DNA of 64,000 nt from NCBI GenBank assembly GCA_030180135.1, contig CM058232.1, positions 76,923,001 to 76,987,000 on the forward strand, written 5' to 3'. Of this stretch, positions 22,465 to 34,357 are shown piece by piece. Source of the stretch: Orychophragmus violaceus (Eukaryota; Streptophyta; Magnoliopsida; Brassicales; Brassicaceae). Made by a program: the position numbers and the translations under genes. Each line of letters starts with the position of its first letter. The first letter of the stretch is position 1. Below the pieces are notes generated by a model. That model saw only the letters and a program-made list of their open reading frames with translations. It was not told where the DNA came from and did no database searches.

Positions 22465-23465
22465 TTAAGGAGCTGAGACTTCAAACCATCTCCTCAATAA
22501 ACCTTCCAGCTTGTGAGGTGGTTTGTAGTTAAGATAAAAAATCATGTTCTTGACTGGCTTGATTATCATCGCATATAGTTGATCCACAAATACCCAACCT
22601 TTTTGGTGACGTCTACAGTTACGCTCCCTCCAAATAAAGTGTATGTAGGCTTGGGATGCTAGTCGTATCAGAATACTATCCATGGTGGAGCTCCTCGGTT
22701 GTATCAGAAATGCTAGTGTTTCCTCCCAACCTGGGTTGATTGCATTTTCCATTAGTTTATTAGAAATCTTCAGCCAAAGTGTAAAAGTACACGGACAAGC
22801 AAAGAGTAAATGATCTTTGGTTTCATCTCTTTCACCACAAAAAACACAGCCTTGTTGAACCTCCAGTCACGCATTCTTTCCCCTGTTGATAACCGATTAC
22901 GTATCGCAAGCCATGCTATGAATGAATAGAGAGGAACATGTTGAGAAAACCATATCACATGATCCCATTCAACCTTGTCTCGTCGTCTACTAATCTGGTC
23001 CCAAGTGTTTGCACCTGAAAAATAATCCTTGTAAATGCCTTCCGAGTGCCTCCACATCACAATGTCGTCTCCTGCATTCCTATCTGGCAGTGATTCAGAT
23101 TGAATACGATGCAGAATCTCCTGATATGATCGTACTCTACCACCCCGAATCAACCTGTTTGAAGTCGATGCCGCCTCGGCCACCTTTGCATTCCGCCTGA
23201 TTCCCAAAATCCGAGTGCCATTATCTCCAAAGACATCTATGAGGTTTCCAATTCCAAGCCAATCATCAAACCAAAAATAAGCTGATTCTCCATTCCTCAC
23301 ATCAATCTTGATGAATTGGTAGATTTCATTCATGATCTTTAATAGTTTGCGCCATATCCAAGAGCATTTCGAACCCTCCTTAGCGTCCCAAAAGAACTCA
23401 TGGCGTAGTAAGTATTGGTGAACCACACTACCCACAGTGATCTCGATAGTGTGAAAAGCCTCCAT
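22465..23465 (-). pseudogene. LINE ORF2 C-terminal part, zinc-binding RT domain
   Basis: The block WDHVIWFSQHVPLYSFIAWL is the hallmark of the zf-RVT domain found after the RT in plant LINEs. It is followed by RLSTGERMRDW, and after one frame break by QAYIHFIWRERNCRRHQK near the natural C-terminus. The CxxC part is damaged by the frame break near 22770. No RNase H domain follows, as in many plant L1 elements. Confidence 0.85.
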
Positions 23466-23756
23466 ACCAAGCTGAAAAAGAATATTTTGGAGGACTGTCT
23501 TAAGCTCCTAAGACCCAGCCCGCCCTGAGCCTTGGGACAACAAAGATCCTTTCATGCTAGCTTAGCTTTATTTGGTTGATTATGAGTACTAGATCGGAGA
23601 AAAGAGCTACACAAACTTTCAATTGAATGTGTCAAGGCAACTTGCGGGCATAATAAAAGTTGAGTTCCAAAAATTAACCGCGCTTACAACAACCGATTGA
23701 ATCAGTTGTAAGCGGCCAGCATAGGTTTGAGACTTGTTTGACCATTCAATCATCCG

Positions 23757-25058
23757 CTACCTGATCTTATCTACTAGAGGCTCGTAATCTTGTTTCGTCA
23801 GTCCTTTTGTAGTAAGAGGTACTCTCAGATATCTAATCGTCAGAGATCCAAACTGAATTCCCAATCTTAAAGCAGTAGCATTGAATTTCTGAAGAGTGTT
23901 ACCCACAGTGAAGATTGATGATTTACTAGCGTTGATGTGTAGACCAGAAACTTCAGCAAACCCAGTCATGACATCCATAACCCCCACAAGTGATCTAGTC
24001 GTTCCATCCGTGAAGACCAAGATGTCGTCGGCGAAATTTAAGTGAGTAAGCTTCACTTCCCGACATTTTGGATGATAACCGAACTTGTTATCTTCCACGG
24101 CCATGTTCAACATTTTGGACAAGACATTATTTAGAATGACATACAAATGGGGTGAGAGAGAACATCCATGTTTAATGCCTCTTGCATTTGTGAAAACCCC
24201 CTCCAAACAACCATTAATCGAAACCGAAAAGGAGGGAGTGGAGATGCATATCCAGATCCAAAGAATGAACTGTTCAAGAAGTCCCATTTATGTTAAAACC
24301 GTTGTGATAAAGGACCACTTGATCGTGTCGAAATCCTTTGCAATATCAAACTTTATGGTGCTTCTTGAGGAGACAATATACTTGTGATAGCCATTGACAA
24401 GTTCTGAATCTAGGTGAACATTCTCAAGGAGTAGCTGACCCTTGGTGAATGCACACTGATTATATTTAATGGCGTGGGGAAAATTCTTCTTTAGCCGATT
24501 CGCAAGTGTCTTGGAGATCAGTTTGTAAAGAAGGTTACAACAAGCAATTGGGCGGAAATCCTTCATCTTTTAGGCGTTTTATACTTTTGGAATCAGAGTA
24601 AAGAGTGTAGCATTCATCCATGAAGGCATGAATCCGAAGAGAAAAAAATACTTCACCGCTGTGATCAAGTCAGTACCAATAACAGGCCATGCAGCAATAT
24701 AGAACTCCTTTTTAAATCTACTAGGACATGAAACTTTATCACTTGGGAGAGAAATAAATGCCGAATTAATCTTTGTATTTGTGATTGGCGCCATAAGATC
24801 AGCCATATTGGTGTCTGAACATCTAAAGGTCAGGAGATCGTGAAGAGAATCAACAGAAACTTCATCTTCCCCTCCATGATGAGCTTGTAGAAATCTCTGA
24901 AAGTGGTTGACCACTTCTTCTTTACTTTCCGGTAATGAGGTAAGAATCTCCCCTGATTCAGTTTCAAGAACGTTTATGGAGTTCTTGGCATTACGACTTT
25001 GGGCCATTCGATGGAAGAAAAGTTGTATTTTGGTCCCCCACTTTGAACTGCATGTCAC
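23757..25058 (-). pseudogene. LINE ORF2 reverse transcriptase, decayed
   Basis: Successive minus-strand frames carry MKDFRPIACCNLLYKLISK and the following LANRLKK, then FDIAKDFDTIKW, then GVFTNARGIKHGCSLSPHLY, and the catalytic block LNFADDILVFTDG (FADD). These are RT blocks 1 to 5 in order. Frame changes near 24290 and 24570 break the gene. Confidence 0.9.
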
Positions 25059-25268
25059 AAGATTTTTGCCTATGGAATTTCTCTTTTATAAGTGATAGTT
25101 TATTCCATCTTTCAGAAGCCTTTGATTCTGCTTGAAGGTTAGAAGGAGAAGGATCCAATAAAACCGCATTTTGACAAATGCAAAGCTCCTCAAAAGCATG
25201 TTTAGTTCTGAGCGGGAGATCGCCATAATGATTTCGATTTAAGCCTCAGACATCAAACTTTGGAGACT

Positions 25269-26135
25269 TCAGCTTCTTATGAAATAGCTTAAGAGCGGCC
25301 CTTGAATGATATAAGGGATTTGTCTCCCCCATCTGCGTGCCACCATTGATAAAAAGTCCTCATGATCCAATAAATAATTAAAGAATTTAAAAGGCTTCCA
25401 GACAGTATCCACATTAGCACAGATTCTCACCAAGCAACATGCATGATCGGAAACTCCCACTCCTTCAAATTGCGCATGTGAATGTGGGAAACCATTGAGT
25501 CATTCTCCATTGATGAGCGCCCTATCCAACTTTTTACATATCGGATCTTCTTGCCTCTTGTTCCACCATGTGTATAACGCACCCGTATACAATAAGTCAG
25601 CGAGCCCACAATCAGCAATTGACTCCTGAAAGTGTCTTATGCCTGTCTGCTCAGCCAGATAATGCAGACTACAAGAATGTTCCGCAGAAGCCAGAGTAGT
25701 GTTGAAGTCCCCTATCACGATCCACGGCATATAAAGATGGATGTAAGCTTGGCGAGTTGCTTTCATCTCTTCCCCAAGTTGTAACCGATCTGCAACTTGA
25801 TTATATGCATAGATGGCTAAGGAGATAAAATGATTCCCGGAGTCAGGAAACTGAATTGCAAAAGTAATGATCTGTGCACTCTTGTGGAGAAGTGTCACTA
25901 TTGTGCTTCTTGTCCAGCAAAACCAAATACGCCCCAAGTGATGAAAATCATAGTTATGAATCGCTTTCCAGCCCGGTAAAGCTGCATTCAGACAAGCTTG
26001 AAACTTCTCAGCTTGTACCCTAGTCTCTAGTAAGCAGCCAAAAGCTGGCTTTTCAGTCTGCACCCAACAGCGAATCATCTCGTGTTTGCGCGGTATGTTG
26101 AACCCACACATGCTCCATGCAAAGAAGGATGTCAT
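25269..26135 (-). pseudogene. LINE ORF2 apurinic-type endonuclease
   Basis: The frame 25500-26135 starts in MTSFFAWSMCGFN (usual form NVRGLN) and holds LLETRVQ, IGDFNTTL and YTWWNKR blocks and the KKLDRALIN end of the EEP endonuclease fold that nicks the target DNA. The SDHACCLV motif with the catalytic DH lies in another frame at about 25440-25460, so a frameshift separates the last catalytic residue from the rest. Confidence 0.88.
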
Positions 26136-26156
26136 AACTTCCGAAAAGAAGTTTTT

Positions 26157-27160
26157 CTATAAAGTTTGTGTAGCCCCAAACTTCAAGTCTTTGGTACGAG
26201 CTATCCTCTTCTTGACCTTACTAAATTGTTTATTCTTCTTAAGCCGAAGGAGGCTATCTTCCATCTTCTTTGTTTCCTCTTCCACCATTTCTCCTTCTTC
26301 CAATTCATTATCATTCTGCTCATCAGCAATGTCCTCTAAAACTTGGAAACGAGATGGTGAAACTACCTCTTCCCCTTTTGGCTCAATGATAGAATTATCC
26401 ATTCCAACAGCTTCTTTACTTCCACTGCCACGACCAACATCTATCCAATCCGTATTTGATAGATTATTTTGCTCGTCAGCAATACACAGAGGAAATTGTA
26501 CCGATTCTAGGTTAGGATCCGATTGAACAATCTCATCATCTAAGCTCTTATTTTTCTCTGCATTCTCTGTACTCGAAGGTAATGTCTCGAGCTCAGTAAG
26601 CAATTCTTATATAACTGATCCTGCCAGGATTGAACTAACTATGATCTCTGCATTCACTGTAGCGTCCTTCTCTTGTTGTATATCTTTCCCCTTCTCACTC
26701 TGTAAAATCCGAACTTTGGGCGATGAACATACACTTCATTTATGACCCCACTGATGACAAACATTACAACGCATATGTAGCTATGGGTAACATACCTTTA
26801 TTTCTACATAAGAGTTATCTAAATCCTTGAATTTAATCTTTTTCCACAAGAGGATTATGCAAATTTACCTCAACCAGCAATCGTGCCACATCAAGCCGGG
26901 TACCACGCTTTGTGTTGGGGTGAAATTGACAAACTTGCATGTTGGATGAGCTTAAAGCTTTTCCACAGGGGCGACGGGTCCTCGAGAATCTCTATAGGAA
27001 TATGGATTGAAGCCATTCCATTAGTCACCTCAAAAACTGGTTGAACCGGCTGAGAAACAAAATCTTTTTACCATGGAGATGTTCTGGGAGGGGAGGAAGG
27101 AGGGAGTGTAGGTGAGGAAGGCAAGGGGTTTGAAACCGGAGGCCATTGCCCCATCTCAGA
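26157..27160 (-). pseudogene. LINE ORF1, gag-like, decayed
   Basis: Minus-strand translation from about 27160 reads MGQWPPVSNPLPSSPTLPP, then in broken frames a segment with IHIPIEILEDPSP and LWKSFKL resembling the DUF4283 plus zinc-knuckle type of plant LINE ORF1. An acidic tail (26157-26603) leads to the endonuclease. Stops occur at several sites. The protein would coat the RNA. Confidence 0.65.
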
Positions 27161-27180
27161 GGAAGCGCCGCTCTAGGTTG

Positions 27181-27778
27181 AAATCGGTCTTAAAGAATTT
27201 TTTTTAAAAAAATCGTTAAAAGTAAGAAACTAATAATTTTTTTTATAAATAAATCCTTTAATGCAAATCACAAATATTATTTTTGATAGTTAAATTATTT
27301 TTTCCAAAACAAAGAAAAATGCAAAAATATTTGTTTATAAATAAATAATTTCAATAAAAATTAACAAAAATTATTATTTTCCCTTGGATTTTTTTTTCTT
27401 TTCAAAAATAAGAAATAAATACACAAGAATGTTTTACTCAAATAGATAATTTATATAAGAAATTGATACAAAAAGATTTTTGTTGGTTATTTTATTTTAT
27501 TTTAGTTTTAAAAATACTAATTTAATACAAAGAAAAATAATAGTTAAATAAGAAATTAATAAAAAAGAATTTGTTAGTTATTTTATTATTATTTTGATTT
27601 TGTAAAAAACTTTTTTACAAAATATAATATATAAATTATATAAGCAATTAATTCAAAAGTTTTTTTTGTTGATTTTCTTTTTTTCGAAATATAGGATTTA
27701 TTAAGTGAATATTACTTAACATAAGTGGTCTCTAAAAATCAGGCGCAAATCACGCGACAGTTTTTCGAATTGGTTATA
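27181..27778. repeat. AT-rich spacer with imperfect repeats
   Basis: No gene. Three loose copies of a segment like AAGAAATTAATACAAAAGA followed by a T-rich TTGTTGGTTATTTTATTT block occur at about 27455, 27555 and 27640. Confidence 0.5.
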
Positions 27779-28113
27779 TCAATACTATTAAAAAATTAGA
27801 GTCAAAAGAAAACTAACATTTAGTTCATGTGTTTATTACAACTTATGCCATTGCATATTAATTATTTAATTAAATTTCTTTAAGGGTAATTAGGGAATAT
27901 AACATTATCTCTGATCCATGTTTCCAAACAAGACAATTATTAAACATGTAGCCAAACAACCAAAATATAATGGATCCCACTTTCCTAATTAACTAAAATC
28001 CAAACAAATTAATTGATAAATATAATTAATAATTTATACATCAACTATTATATATAAAAATTAATATTCTAATTTAATTCAAAATATATTTATAATATCT
28101 TTTTATTTTGTTT

Positions 28114-28144
<31 letters not shown>

Positions 28145-28835
28145 TACGATTGATATTTTTACGATTGTATTTTTTAGCAGGTTTTTCCATCAAGCTGAAA
28201 ATATTTAAATAATTAAACGGGTTGAAAAATTAATTAGCCAATTTCGATAATAAATTTTCTAAAAAAAATCCGCATGAGTTTAAAATATATATACATATAG
28301 TAAATAATTTCAGTTGATATATTTTAAACTTCATAAAAATATTAAAATAATTTCATATTTATATTATTCAAATATTGGAAGCGTCAAATTATGCTTTATG
28401 TTTGAATGAAGTTTTTAACGGGTTGTTCCATAAAATTTGCAAATTATATATACGACTACACCATGTGTTTTATAAAATAATATTTTAGATAAATATAATA
28501 ACAATTAAACCTATACCACATAACTTTTACAATAGTTATTTTCATATATATATTTTTTCCAAACGATGATCTTACGATACAACACATATTAAAACATATA
28601 ATGCGAAATCGCTATTTTAATCTCTTAATCCTTACGATATATCTCCTTCAAATAACACATAATTCATTTAAAAAAACTAAATTGCTAACTCACTGTTTAT
28701 AATGATAGTTAAACAATTATAATCAAAATTAGATTACATAATTAAAAATCTAAACTACTATTAACAAAATGAATAAAAAGTAAAATTTGTAAAAAAAATT
28801 AAACCCGCACTTTCTAAGTGCGGGTCAAAATCTAG
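27779..28835 (+). mobile_element. Non-autonomous Helitron, 1,057 bp
   Basis: It starts TCAATACTATTAAAAAATTAG after an A/T target. It ends with the hairpin ACCCGCACTT-TCTA-AAGTGCGGGT (about 28803-28826) followed by CAAAATCTAG, the CTRR end, with T next. Helitrons insert between A and T and make no target duplication, as here. It has no coding capacity. A related copy lies in reverse in LOX6 intron 1. Confidence 0.85.
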
Positions 28836-28955
28836 TCTTAGTTAAATCTGTAACACTAAAACAAATCTGTAACAAAACAAAAGTGAGCAACATGAGGAAA
28901 AAAGTCTATAACAAAGTAGTGTTATACTATTAATTACTAAATACAATTCCATTTG

Positions 28956-29762
28956 GAATTTGGAATTCAGCTCATCTCCCTGACCTCCATTGGACATCTA
29001 CACCATCGCCAGTCTTTGACACTAATTTTCAGGCTATAATGGAGCGATTATCAGACACAAACCTTACCATTGAACATAAGTTTATACCTTTCTGGATTTT
29101 CTGGCGAATATGGAAGTCACGAAATTCTTTTATATTTGCCCATAAAAACGTCAACATCCCATACGAAGTAGGTCAATGCTTCTCTGAGGTTAGAGATTGG
29201 TTTTCACTACAAACGCATCCACATCTGGGAGTTGTTACTCACCATAACTCAGCGCAATGGTTACCACCTGCTAGCCCTACACTCAAGTGCAACTTCGATG
29301 CCTCTTTTAACCCTTCAACCGGGCAAGCTTCGGCTGGTTGGATCATCCGTGACTCTCACGGCAACACCTTATTATGGGGTTATCAACCTTTGGGTCACTT
29401 ATCTTCAGTTTTAGAAGCGGAAGCGGCTGCGTTATTTACAGCAATTACTATTTGCTATGATCATCAACTTCTCAACATGGTTTTTGAAGGAGATTCAATA
29501 ATCCTCATTCATCATCTCCTACATCGACATCACCACTGGCGCATTCATAACATTTCAAATGATATTCAAGAGTTGGCCAAGCTTTTTACTTCAGTTGAAT
29601 TTAGACATACACCTCGTGCTACTAATAAAGCTGCTGATACTATTGCTTCTTTTTTAGATCCTACTTTTGTTTCAGCCTCTTTACCTCTCTGGTTACAGAC
29701 TATTACTGAAACAGATATTGTAAATTCATCTTTTGATTAATGAAAGTTACAATTAGCCGGAA
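28956..29762 (+). mobile_element. 5'-truncated LINE insertion with 17-bp target duplication
   Basis: The segment is flanked by perfect copies of AAATACAATTCCATTTG (28939-28955 and 29763-29779). It contains the C-terminal RNase H-like domain of a LINE ORF2 and ends in a short A stretch. This is the product of target-primed reverse transcription that stopped early. The perfect duplication and intact frame suggest a recent event. Confidence 0.88.
29039..29740 (+). CDS. RNase H-like domain (RVT_3) of LINE ORF2, partial
   Basis: The frame is open from before 28956 to TAA at 29738-29740; the first Met is at 29039 (233 codons). The start WIFWRIWKSRNSFIF is the linker after the zf-RVT domain. CNFDASFNPSTGQASAGWII carries the first catalytic Asp, LEAEAAAL the catalytic Glu, MVFEGDSIILIHH the next Asp, and HTPRATNKAADTIA the last conserved His/Asp block. 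It is thus a full RNase H-like fold lacking RT and endonuclease. There is no visible promoter. It is a fragment of a dead-on-arrival LINE copy rather than a host gene. Confidence 0.85.
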   Translation: MERLSDTNLTIEHKFIPFWIFWRIWKSRNSFIFAHKNVNIPYEVGQCFSEVRDWFSLQTHPHLGVVTHHNSAQWLPPASPTLKCNFDASFNPSTGQASAGWIIRDSHGNTLLWGYQPLGHLSSVLEAEAAALFTAITICYDHQLLNMVFEGDSIILIHHLLHRHHHWRIHNISNDIQELAKLFTSVEFRHTPRATNKAADTIASFLDPTFVSASLPLWLQTITETDIVNSSFD

Positions 29763-30712
29763 AAATACAATTCCATTTGTTACAAATTTTAATAAATCTG
29801 TAATAATTACCTCAAATTTATAATACTAATTTCCAAATTTATTTAAAACTAAAAAAATAAATCTAGAAAGTTTTAAAAAACTGTAACACATTATTATAAA
29901 TTCATGTCATGTCAGCAAAAAAAATTCTAAAAATATGCAACATTAAAACACAAATTTGCGACACGTTTAATAATTTCTAACATTATGATGTTAATATAGT
30001 AATTTTTATAAACATTACAACGTGTTATTGATTTTTAAAAATGTGCAACAAGGTAAATTACTCCATAACAAACGATTATAATTATATGCAGATTTACTAA
30101 AAAATATGTCATTTCAATAAATTTGTAGCAAAAATTGTCATAAATCTATGCAGATTTATTAAGACGAGAATGTGATATTTTTGTAAATATATATGTTTTT
30201 GTTGATGTGAAAAATAAATAATAATGACATTCTTGTAACTTTTTTTTTTGAAACAAAGACTATATGGTCATTTTAAACCAAAATTTCGACCACAAAAGAT
30301 TCATAACTCATATGTTTTTATAGTTTAACCTATTTTTTTAGCGCCTCTCCAATTTTTCCCCCATAAAAATCAAAACAAATACAAAGTGCAAGACCATAGC
30401 TGGAAACTACGTTAAGGCGTTGACAAAAAAAAAAAAAAAACTACGTTAAGGCAGGCTTGGGTAATCATAAGATTGATAAGCATACCTATATTTTATTTAT
30501 AAATTATACAGTCGCCGTTTAGAAATTTGTCCAGGAGAAACATATAATATGTCTCTAATCTATATTATGTTCTCTTCTTCATTTGTTTTATTGCAGAAAT
30601 GCAATAGTTTGGTTGGCATGACACGAATTCAAAGTTTCACATGTAAAATGCATATTCAAGTCATTGTCTTTGTGCATATACGGTTCGGTCACAACTTGAC
30701 CTGTTCACACGG
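29763..30712. other. AT-rich spacer
   Basis: Contains repeated short phrases such as AAATCTGTAACA / AATCTGTAATA and CTACGTTAAGGC twice (about 30408-30419 and 30441-30452, flanking an A run). No gene is seen. Confidence 0.5.
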
Positions 30713-30960
30713 TTTTTTTTTTTTTTTTTTTTTTTTTTTGTTTAACCTGGGGGTATCCCGGGTCTATGAAAGGGCCCAGACTAATCCCCAAGGGGAGGTG
30801 CAGCCCATGGATAGACCCTCTCTCCGGGTATTCAAATGGGCCGTAAGCAATGGACCCATATCCATGTGGGTGAGCAGAGGAGGTATTTTTATTTCCGCAT
30901 GGGCTCGAACCCGGGTGGTTTCTAGCCACCACAAACCCTTTGAATGGATTTCAGTCTAGT
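30713..30960 (-). mobile_element. tRNA-derived SINE, minus strand
   Basis: On the minus strand a tRNA-like head (GTGGTGGCTAGAAACCACC as an A-box region, GGTTCGAGCCC as B box) is followed by a body shared with the copy at 33223-33476 and a poly(A) tail (27 T on the plus strand, 30713-30739). Pol III would transcribe it from the internal boxes. I could not find its target duplication. Confidence 0.8.
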
Positions 30961-31297
30961 GTAATCATTTGAATGGATATGCAACATTATGACATTTCTA
31001 ATTCAACTCTATTTTTAACTTTAAATTTTATTTTAAAATAAAATCTTTTTCAACCCATTTTTATTTTCAATTCTATAATAGAGATTACTAATTTTTTCTT
31101 TTTTTTTTAATTTAAAAGATCTATATTTTTGCTTCTAAAATAGAGATGAATTTTTAATTTTTAATAGTCCTTACATTTTAAAACCATTTAATTATAATTA
31201 AAATAAATAAAACTAATATTTTAATGAATAATAATATAAAAATTAGTATATTATGAATAATACTATTATATATGTAATATAAAATTCTTAAAATGTA

Positions 31298-31539
31298 CTC
31301 CCTCCGTTCCAATTTATAAGGGATTTTAGAGAGTTTTTTTGTTCCAAAATGTAAGGTGTTTACATATTATTATACAACTTTAACTTTATTGATAACTGTG
31401 TGACCAATTATATTTTACAGTTTTCTTTGTTATTGGCTGAATTGTTTTTAATTTATTTATTTAATAATATATTTTGTAGAAAAGTAAATTTCTTAATTTG
31501 TGTGTTTTTAGCCAAAACCATAAATTGAAACGGAGGGAG
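31298..31539. mobile_element. Stowaway-type MITE, 242 bp
   Basis: Terminal repeats CTCCCTCCGTTCCAATTTAT and (reverse) ATAAATTGAAACGGAGGGAG, flanked by the TA duplication (31296-31297 and 31540-31541). The CTCCCTCCGT end and TA target are the marks of Stowaway (Tc1/mariner). No coding capacity. Confidence 0.92.
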
Positions 31540-31631
31540 TATTATGTTTGTGAATAAAATTTAGTCTGCGTTGGTATACAAACTGTAAAATTTAGTCTTC
31601 ACAATTGTTTTTTTCTCAATTCGGTTGTAAG

Positions 31632-32240
31632 CAATGTTTTTAAACCCGACTCGGACATCGAACCGAACAGTCTTCCGGATCATCGGGTCACTGGGTTAAC
31701 CGTGGATCGACCGTGGGTCGACCACACGTCATAAATAAATGAGTTATATATATATATATATATAAAACATATATTCCTAAAATTATTTATTTTTTAAAAA
31801 AATAATATATAAAATATACATCATTTGCATTATTCTAACTATTATCTAAATTGTTAACAAAATATGAATTAAGAAATTTGATATAAAATCAATAATTTAA
31901 GTCAAACACTATGCAACGATTAAAAAAAAAAAAATACGAAGGTTTGTGAGGCTGAAAGATGAAACGTCTCGCCAGAAGAACTTCTAATAATGTTTTAACT
32001 ACTAAAAACCTATATTTATCAAAATCAAACACTCTCTTTGATTTAAAAAGTTCAAAAATGTTTATTATCCGGGTCAACCGGTTCGACCGATCCACTGGGT
32101 CGCAAATAAACCACGGGTTTTTTGGGATTTTTCTGGGTTTTTAACCCAACAGTTTTTGCATATGACCCGACCCGGAATGTCTGCCGGGTCACCGGATTTA
32201 CCGGTCCGACCGCGGGTCCGGGTCGGGTTTCAAAACATTG
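31632..32240. mobile_element. Foldback hAT-type MITE, 609 bp
   Basis: Ends CAATGTTTTTAAACCCGAC and GTCGGGTTTCAAAACATTG are inverted repeats, and GC-rich pairing arms (ACCCGACCCGG..., GGGTCGACC...) extend inward. The perfect 8-bp duplication GTTGTAAG lies at 31624-31631 and 32241-32248. A related element type is at 21259-21842. No transposase. Confidence 0.88.
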
Positions 32241-32248
32241 GTTGTAAG

Positions 32249-33205
32249 TCTTTTTTTTTTCTCTACACCCATTACAATCAATTTTCCCACTCTATCTACT
32301 GTTATTTATTAAAAAGTATCATAGGTGAGACTTTAAGTGGGTGTGAGACTTTTAAATCTTTTGTACCCAATAATGTAATTTTTAACCTATTGAGTGAGAC
32401 ACATCATTTTTATATTACTTTTTACACAAATAGACCTTTTTCTGCATGAGACATTTTTGTTTAATTTTGAACTAAGAGAAAGTTCTCATTTTTTATATGT
32501 AATATATTTAATTTTAATTATTTGGTCAAACAAATAATAATTGTTTTCTAATTTATAAGCACAATGATATATATTATATTGAAATCTATATAAAAAAAGT
32601 TCCCCACACTAATCTTTTAGTAGTTCACAAGACTTCAATTCCAACAAAAATGACATTATCATCTTCTCCTACAATTAATTGTGAGTTTAAAGATTCACAC
32701 CACAAAAATGAATATATTTTTTTTACTGTAGTAAAGTTATTGGTTGTCTCTTCTCTCCTTCCCATGGTTTCTTTATGAGGACTTTGAAAGTTTTGCAGCG
32801 GTGGTTGGTGACGGGTTTCACGTTTATAGCGAGTTTCAGTAGTGGATCTGGTAAGATCAGTATCAGAATCTCTCCACTGGCATTGTCTCTTTGAGGATTG
32901 GGCATGTGAAGCTTTTTCAAAGGCTGATGATGCCTCTCTCTCTCTCTTCAGATCTTACTTTTTCGTTGTGGTCTGTTCAGAAGAAACAAAGATGGTGTTT
33001 TGCGAGTTTCATGCCGGTTGCGGCAAAGTTGATAGTAGTGACACGTGAAGGGTCGATGGCTTCTAATAAACTTAGAAAGCAACATGAAAAGTGTCTCTGG
33101 CGTGGATCTGCTATCAGTCTTTTTCTTTGTTTCAGATCGTTTTTTCTGTTGGCCATTTTCGGTATAGTCTTCTTCTGATGGTTATAAATCCATTTTATAG
33201 ATGGT
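32249..33205. other. Spacer with probable LINE 3'-end remnant
   Basis: From about 32730 the sequence becomes less AT-rich but holds no long frame. Together with 33494-33710, which ends TTTATCAATTTAAGACAATT and an A run, it resembles the 3' UTR of a plant LINE into which the SINE at 33223 inserted. This is a weak call made on texture and the A-tail only. Confidence 0.3.
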
Positions 33206-33222
33206 GATATAGGGTTACGGTT

Positions 33223-33476
33223 GTCCAAGCTCTTGTGGTCAAGTGGTTGGGGATGGGCCTTGGACGCTAACACGTTCCGGGTTCGATCCTCTTTCCATGC
33301 GAAACTAAGTCACATTTGTTTAAGGACACCCACATGGATATGGGCCTTGCTTTAGGGGCCCATTTGAATACCCGGAGAGAGGGTCTATCCATGGACTGCA
33401 CCTCCCCTTGGGGATTAGTCTGAGCCCTTCCATAGGCTCGGGATACCCCCAGGTTAATCAAAAAAAAAAAAAAAAA
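33223..33476 (+). mobile_element. tRNA-derived SINE with 17-bp target duplication
   Basis: The head holds an A-box-like TGGTCAAGTGG and a B box GGTTCGATCC. The body (GGGCCCATTTGAATACCCGG, then TCTATCCATGGACTGCACC) and the end ACCCCCAGGTTAATC with an A17 tail match the minus-strand copy at 30713. The flanking GATATAGGGTTACGGTT (33206-33222 and 33477-33493) is a perfect target duplication. A young copy. Confidence 0.93.
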
Positions 33477-33493
33477 GATATAGGGTTACGGTT

Positions 33494-34357
33494 TGTCGCA
33501 GTTTTTCTCCCTCGCTTAGTGATGGTTCGACCGTTATAGGTGATTGTCCGGTTAAGGTTAGGATTTCTTAGATTTGGGTTGGTTTTTAAGCTTCCACTGT
33601 TATTAAGTTTTCTTTAATTTACGTCCATTTGAGATTTAGATTGATTTTTTTTTTTGTTGCTTTGTAATTTTTTATTTTATCAATTTAAGACAATTATTTG
33701 CCAAAAAAAAGTTGGCCGATCTTGCATGATCCATTTATATCCTGGTTTTTAATGAACTTTTGGTCAATGATGGATATGTTTCTTGATTTTATTTGCATTT
33801 AATTCTATAGTCTAAACTTTTATGTGAATTTGCGAAGTTCGAAAATCACATTTGTCTTTGGGTTAGAAAAATTAGTCCTATGAGACAAATTAATGATTTG
33901 ACTCTTTATAATATAGTACATACCTAAGTTCGACATTACATAGAGTTAAGAAAAATAAAGTTAGTTGACAAAAAAATAAATAAATAAAGTTACGTATATT
34001 TGTTCTTTTTTATTGCGTTGACAAATGAGTTTTTATCAAGATCTCATAAAGTTCCATGCCACTTATGCCATTTACACGTGCCTTTTGTACTTGTTTGTGG
34101 AATTTTGCAACTCACGCACTCTTACACGCGTGAGAAGGAGTACATCCCACTTGCGATGAAAATGAAATGACGGCACTCGCTCGCTTCCTGTTTGAAAAAT
34201 AAAAATTTATCTGGTCTGAAAATTAACCAAAACGCTAACGTTTCACACGTCTCAGCTTCCTCTAGCACGAGTTCCGCGAGCAAACGCTTCACGTCAGCTT
34301 ATTTATCACATCTCTCTCTCTCAAAAACCCAAACAGAAGAGAAAGAAAACAAGAAAA
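33494..34357. promoter_or_regulatory. Upstream region of LOX6
   Basis: The distal part (to about 33710) looks like a LINE 3' remnant. Nearer the gene are ACACGTG at about 34074-34080 (a G-box core, as bound by bHLH/bZIP factors including MYC2-type), TTATTTATC near 34299 as a weak TATA candidate, and a CT-rich leader CATCTCTCTCTCTC just before the start codon. The promoter role is inferred from position. Confidence 0.45.

Larger units (their letters stand above)
22349..27180 (-). mobile_element. L1-type LINE, near full length but decayed
   Basis: Minus-strand order is ORF1 (about 27160-26157), endonuclease, reverse transcriptase, zinc-binding domain, then a 3' UTR ending in GATATTCCATCAAAAG and an A tail (T run on the plus strand near 22350-22360). 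Stops and shifts break every ORF. I could not find a convincing target duplication; the 5' end at about 27180 is set by the ORF1 start and may be short. Confidence 0.85.

Noticed and set aside
32842..33178. Small protein genes around 32.8-33.2 kb
   Set aside because: No family resemblance; the frames overlap one another and the region looks like a LINE 3' remnant.
33223..33300. Functional tRNA gene
   Set aside because: Box A and B are present but no clover-leaf can be drawn. It is followed by a SINE body, A-tail and target duplication.
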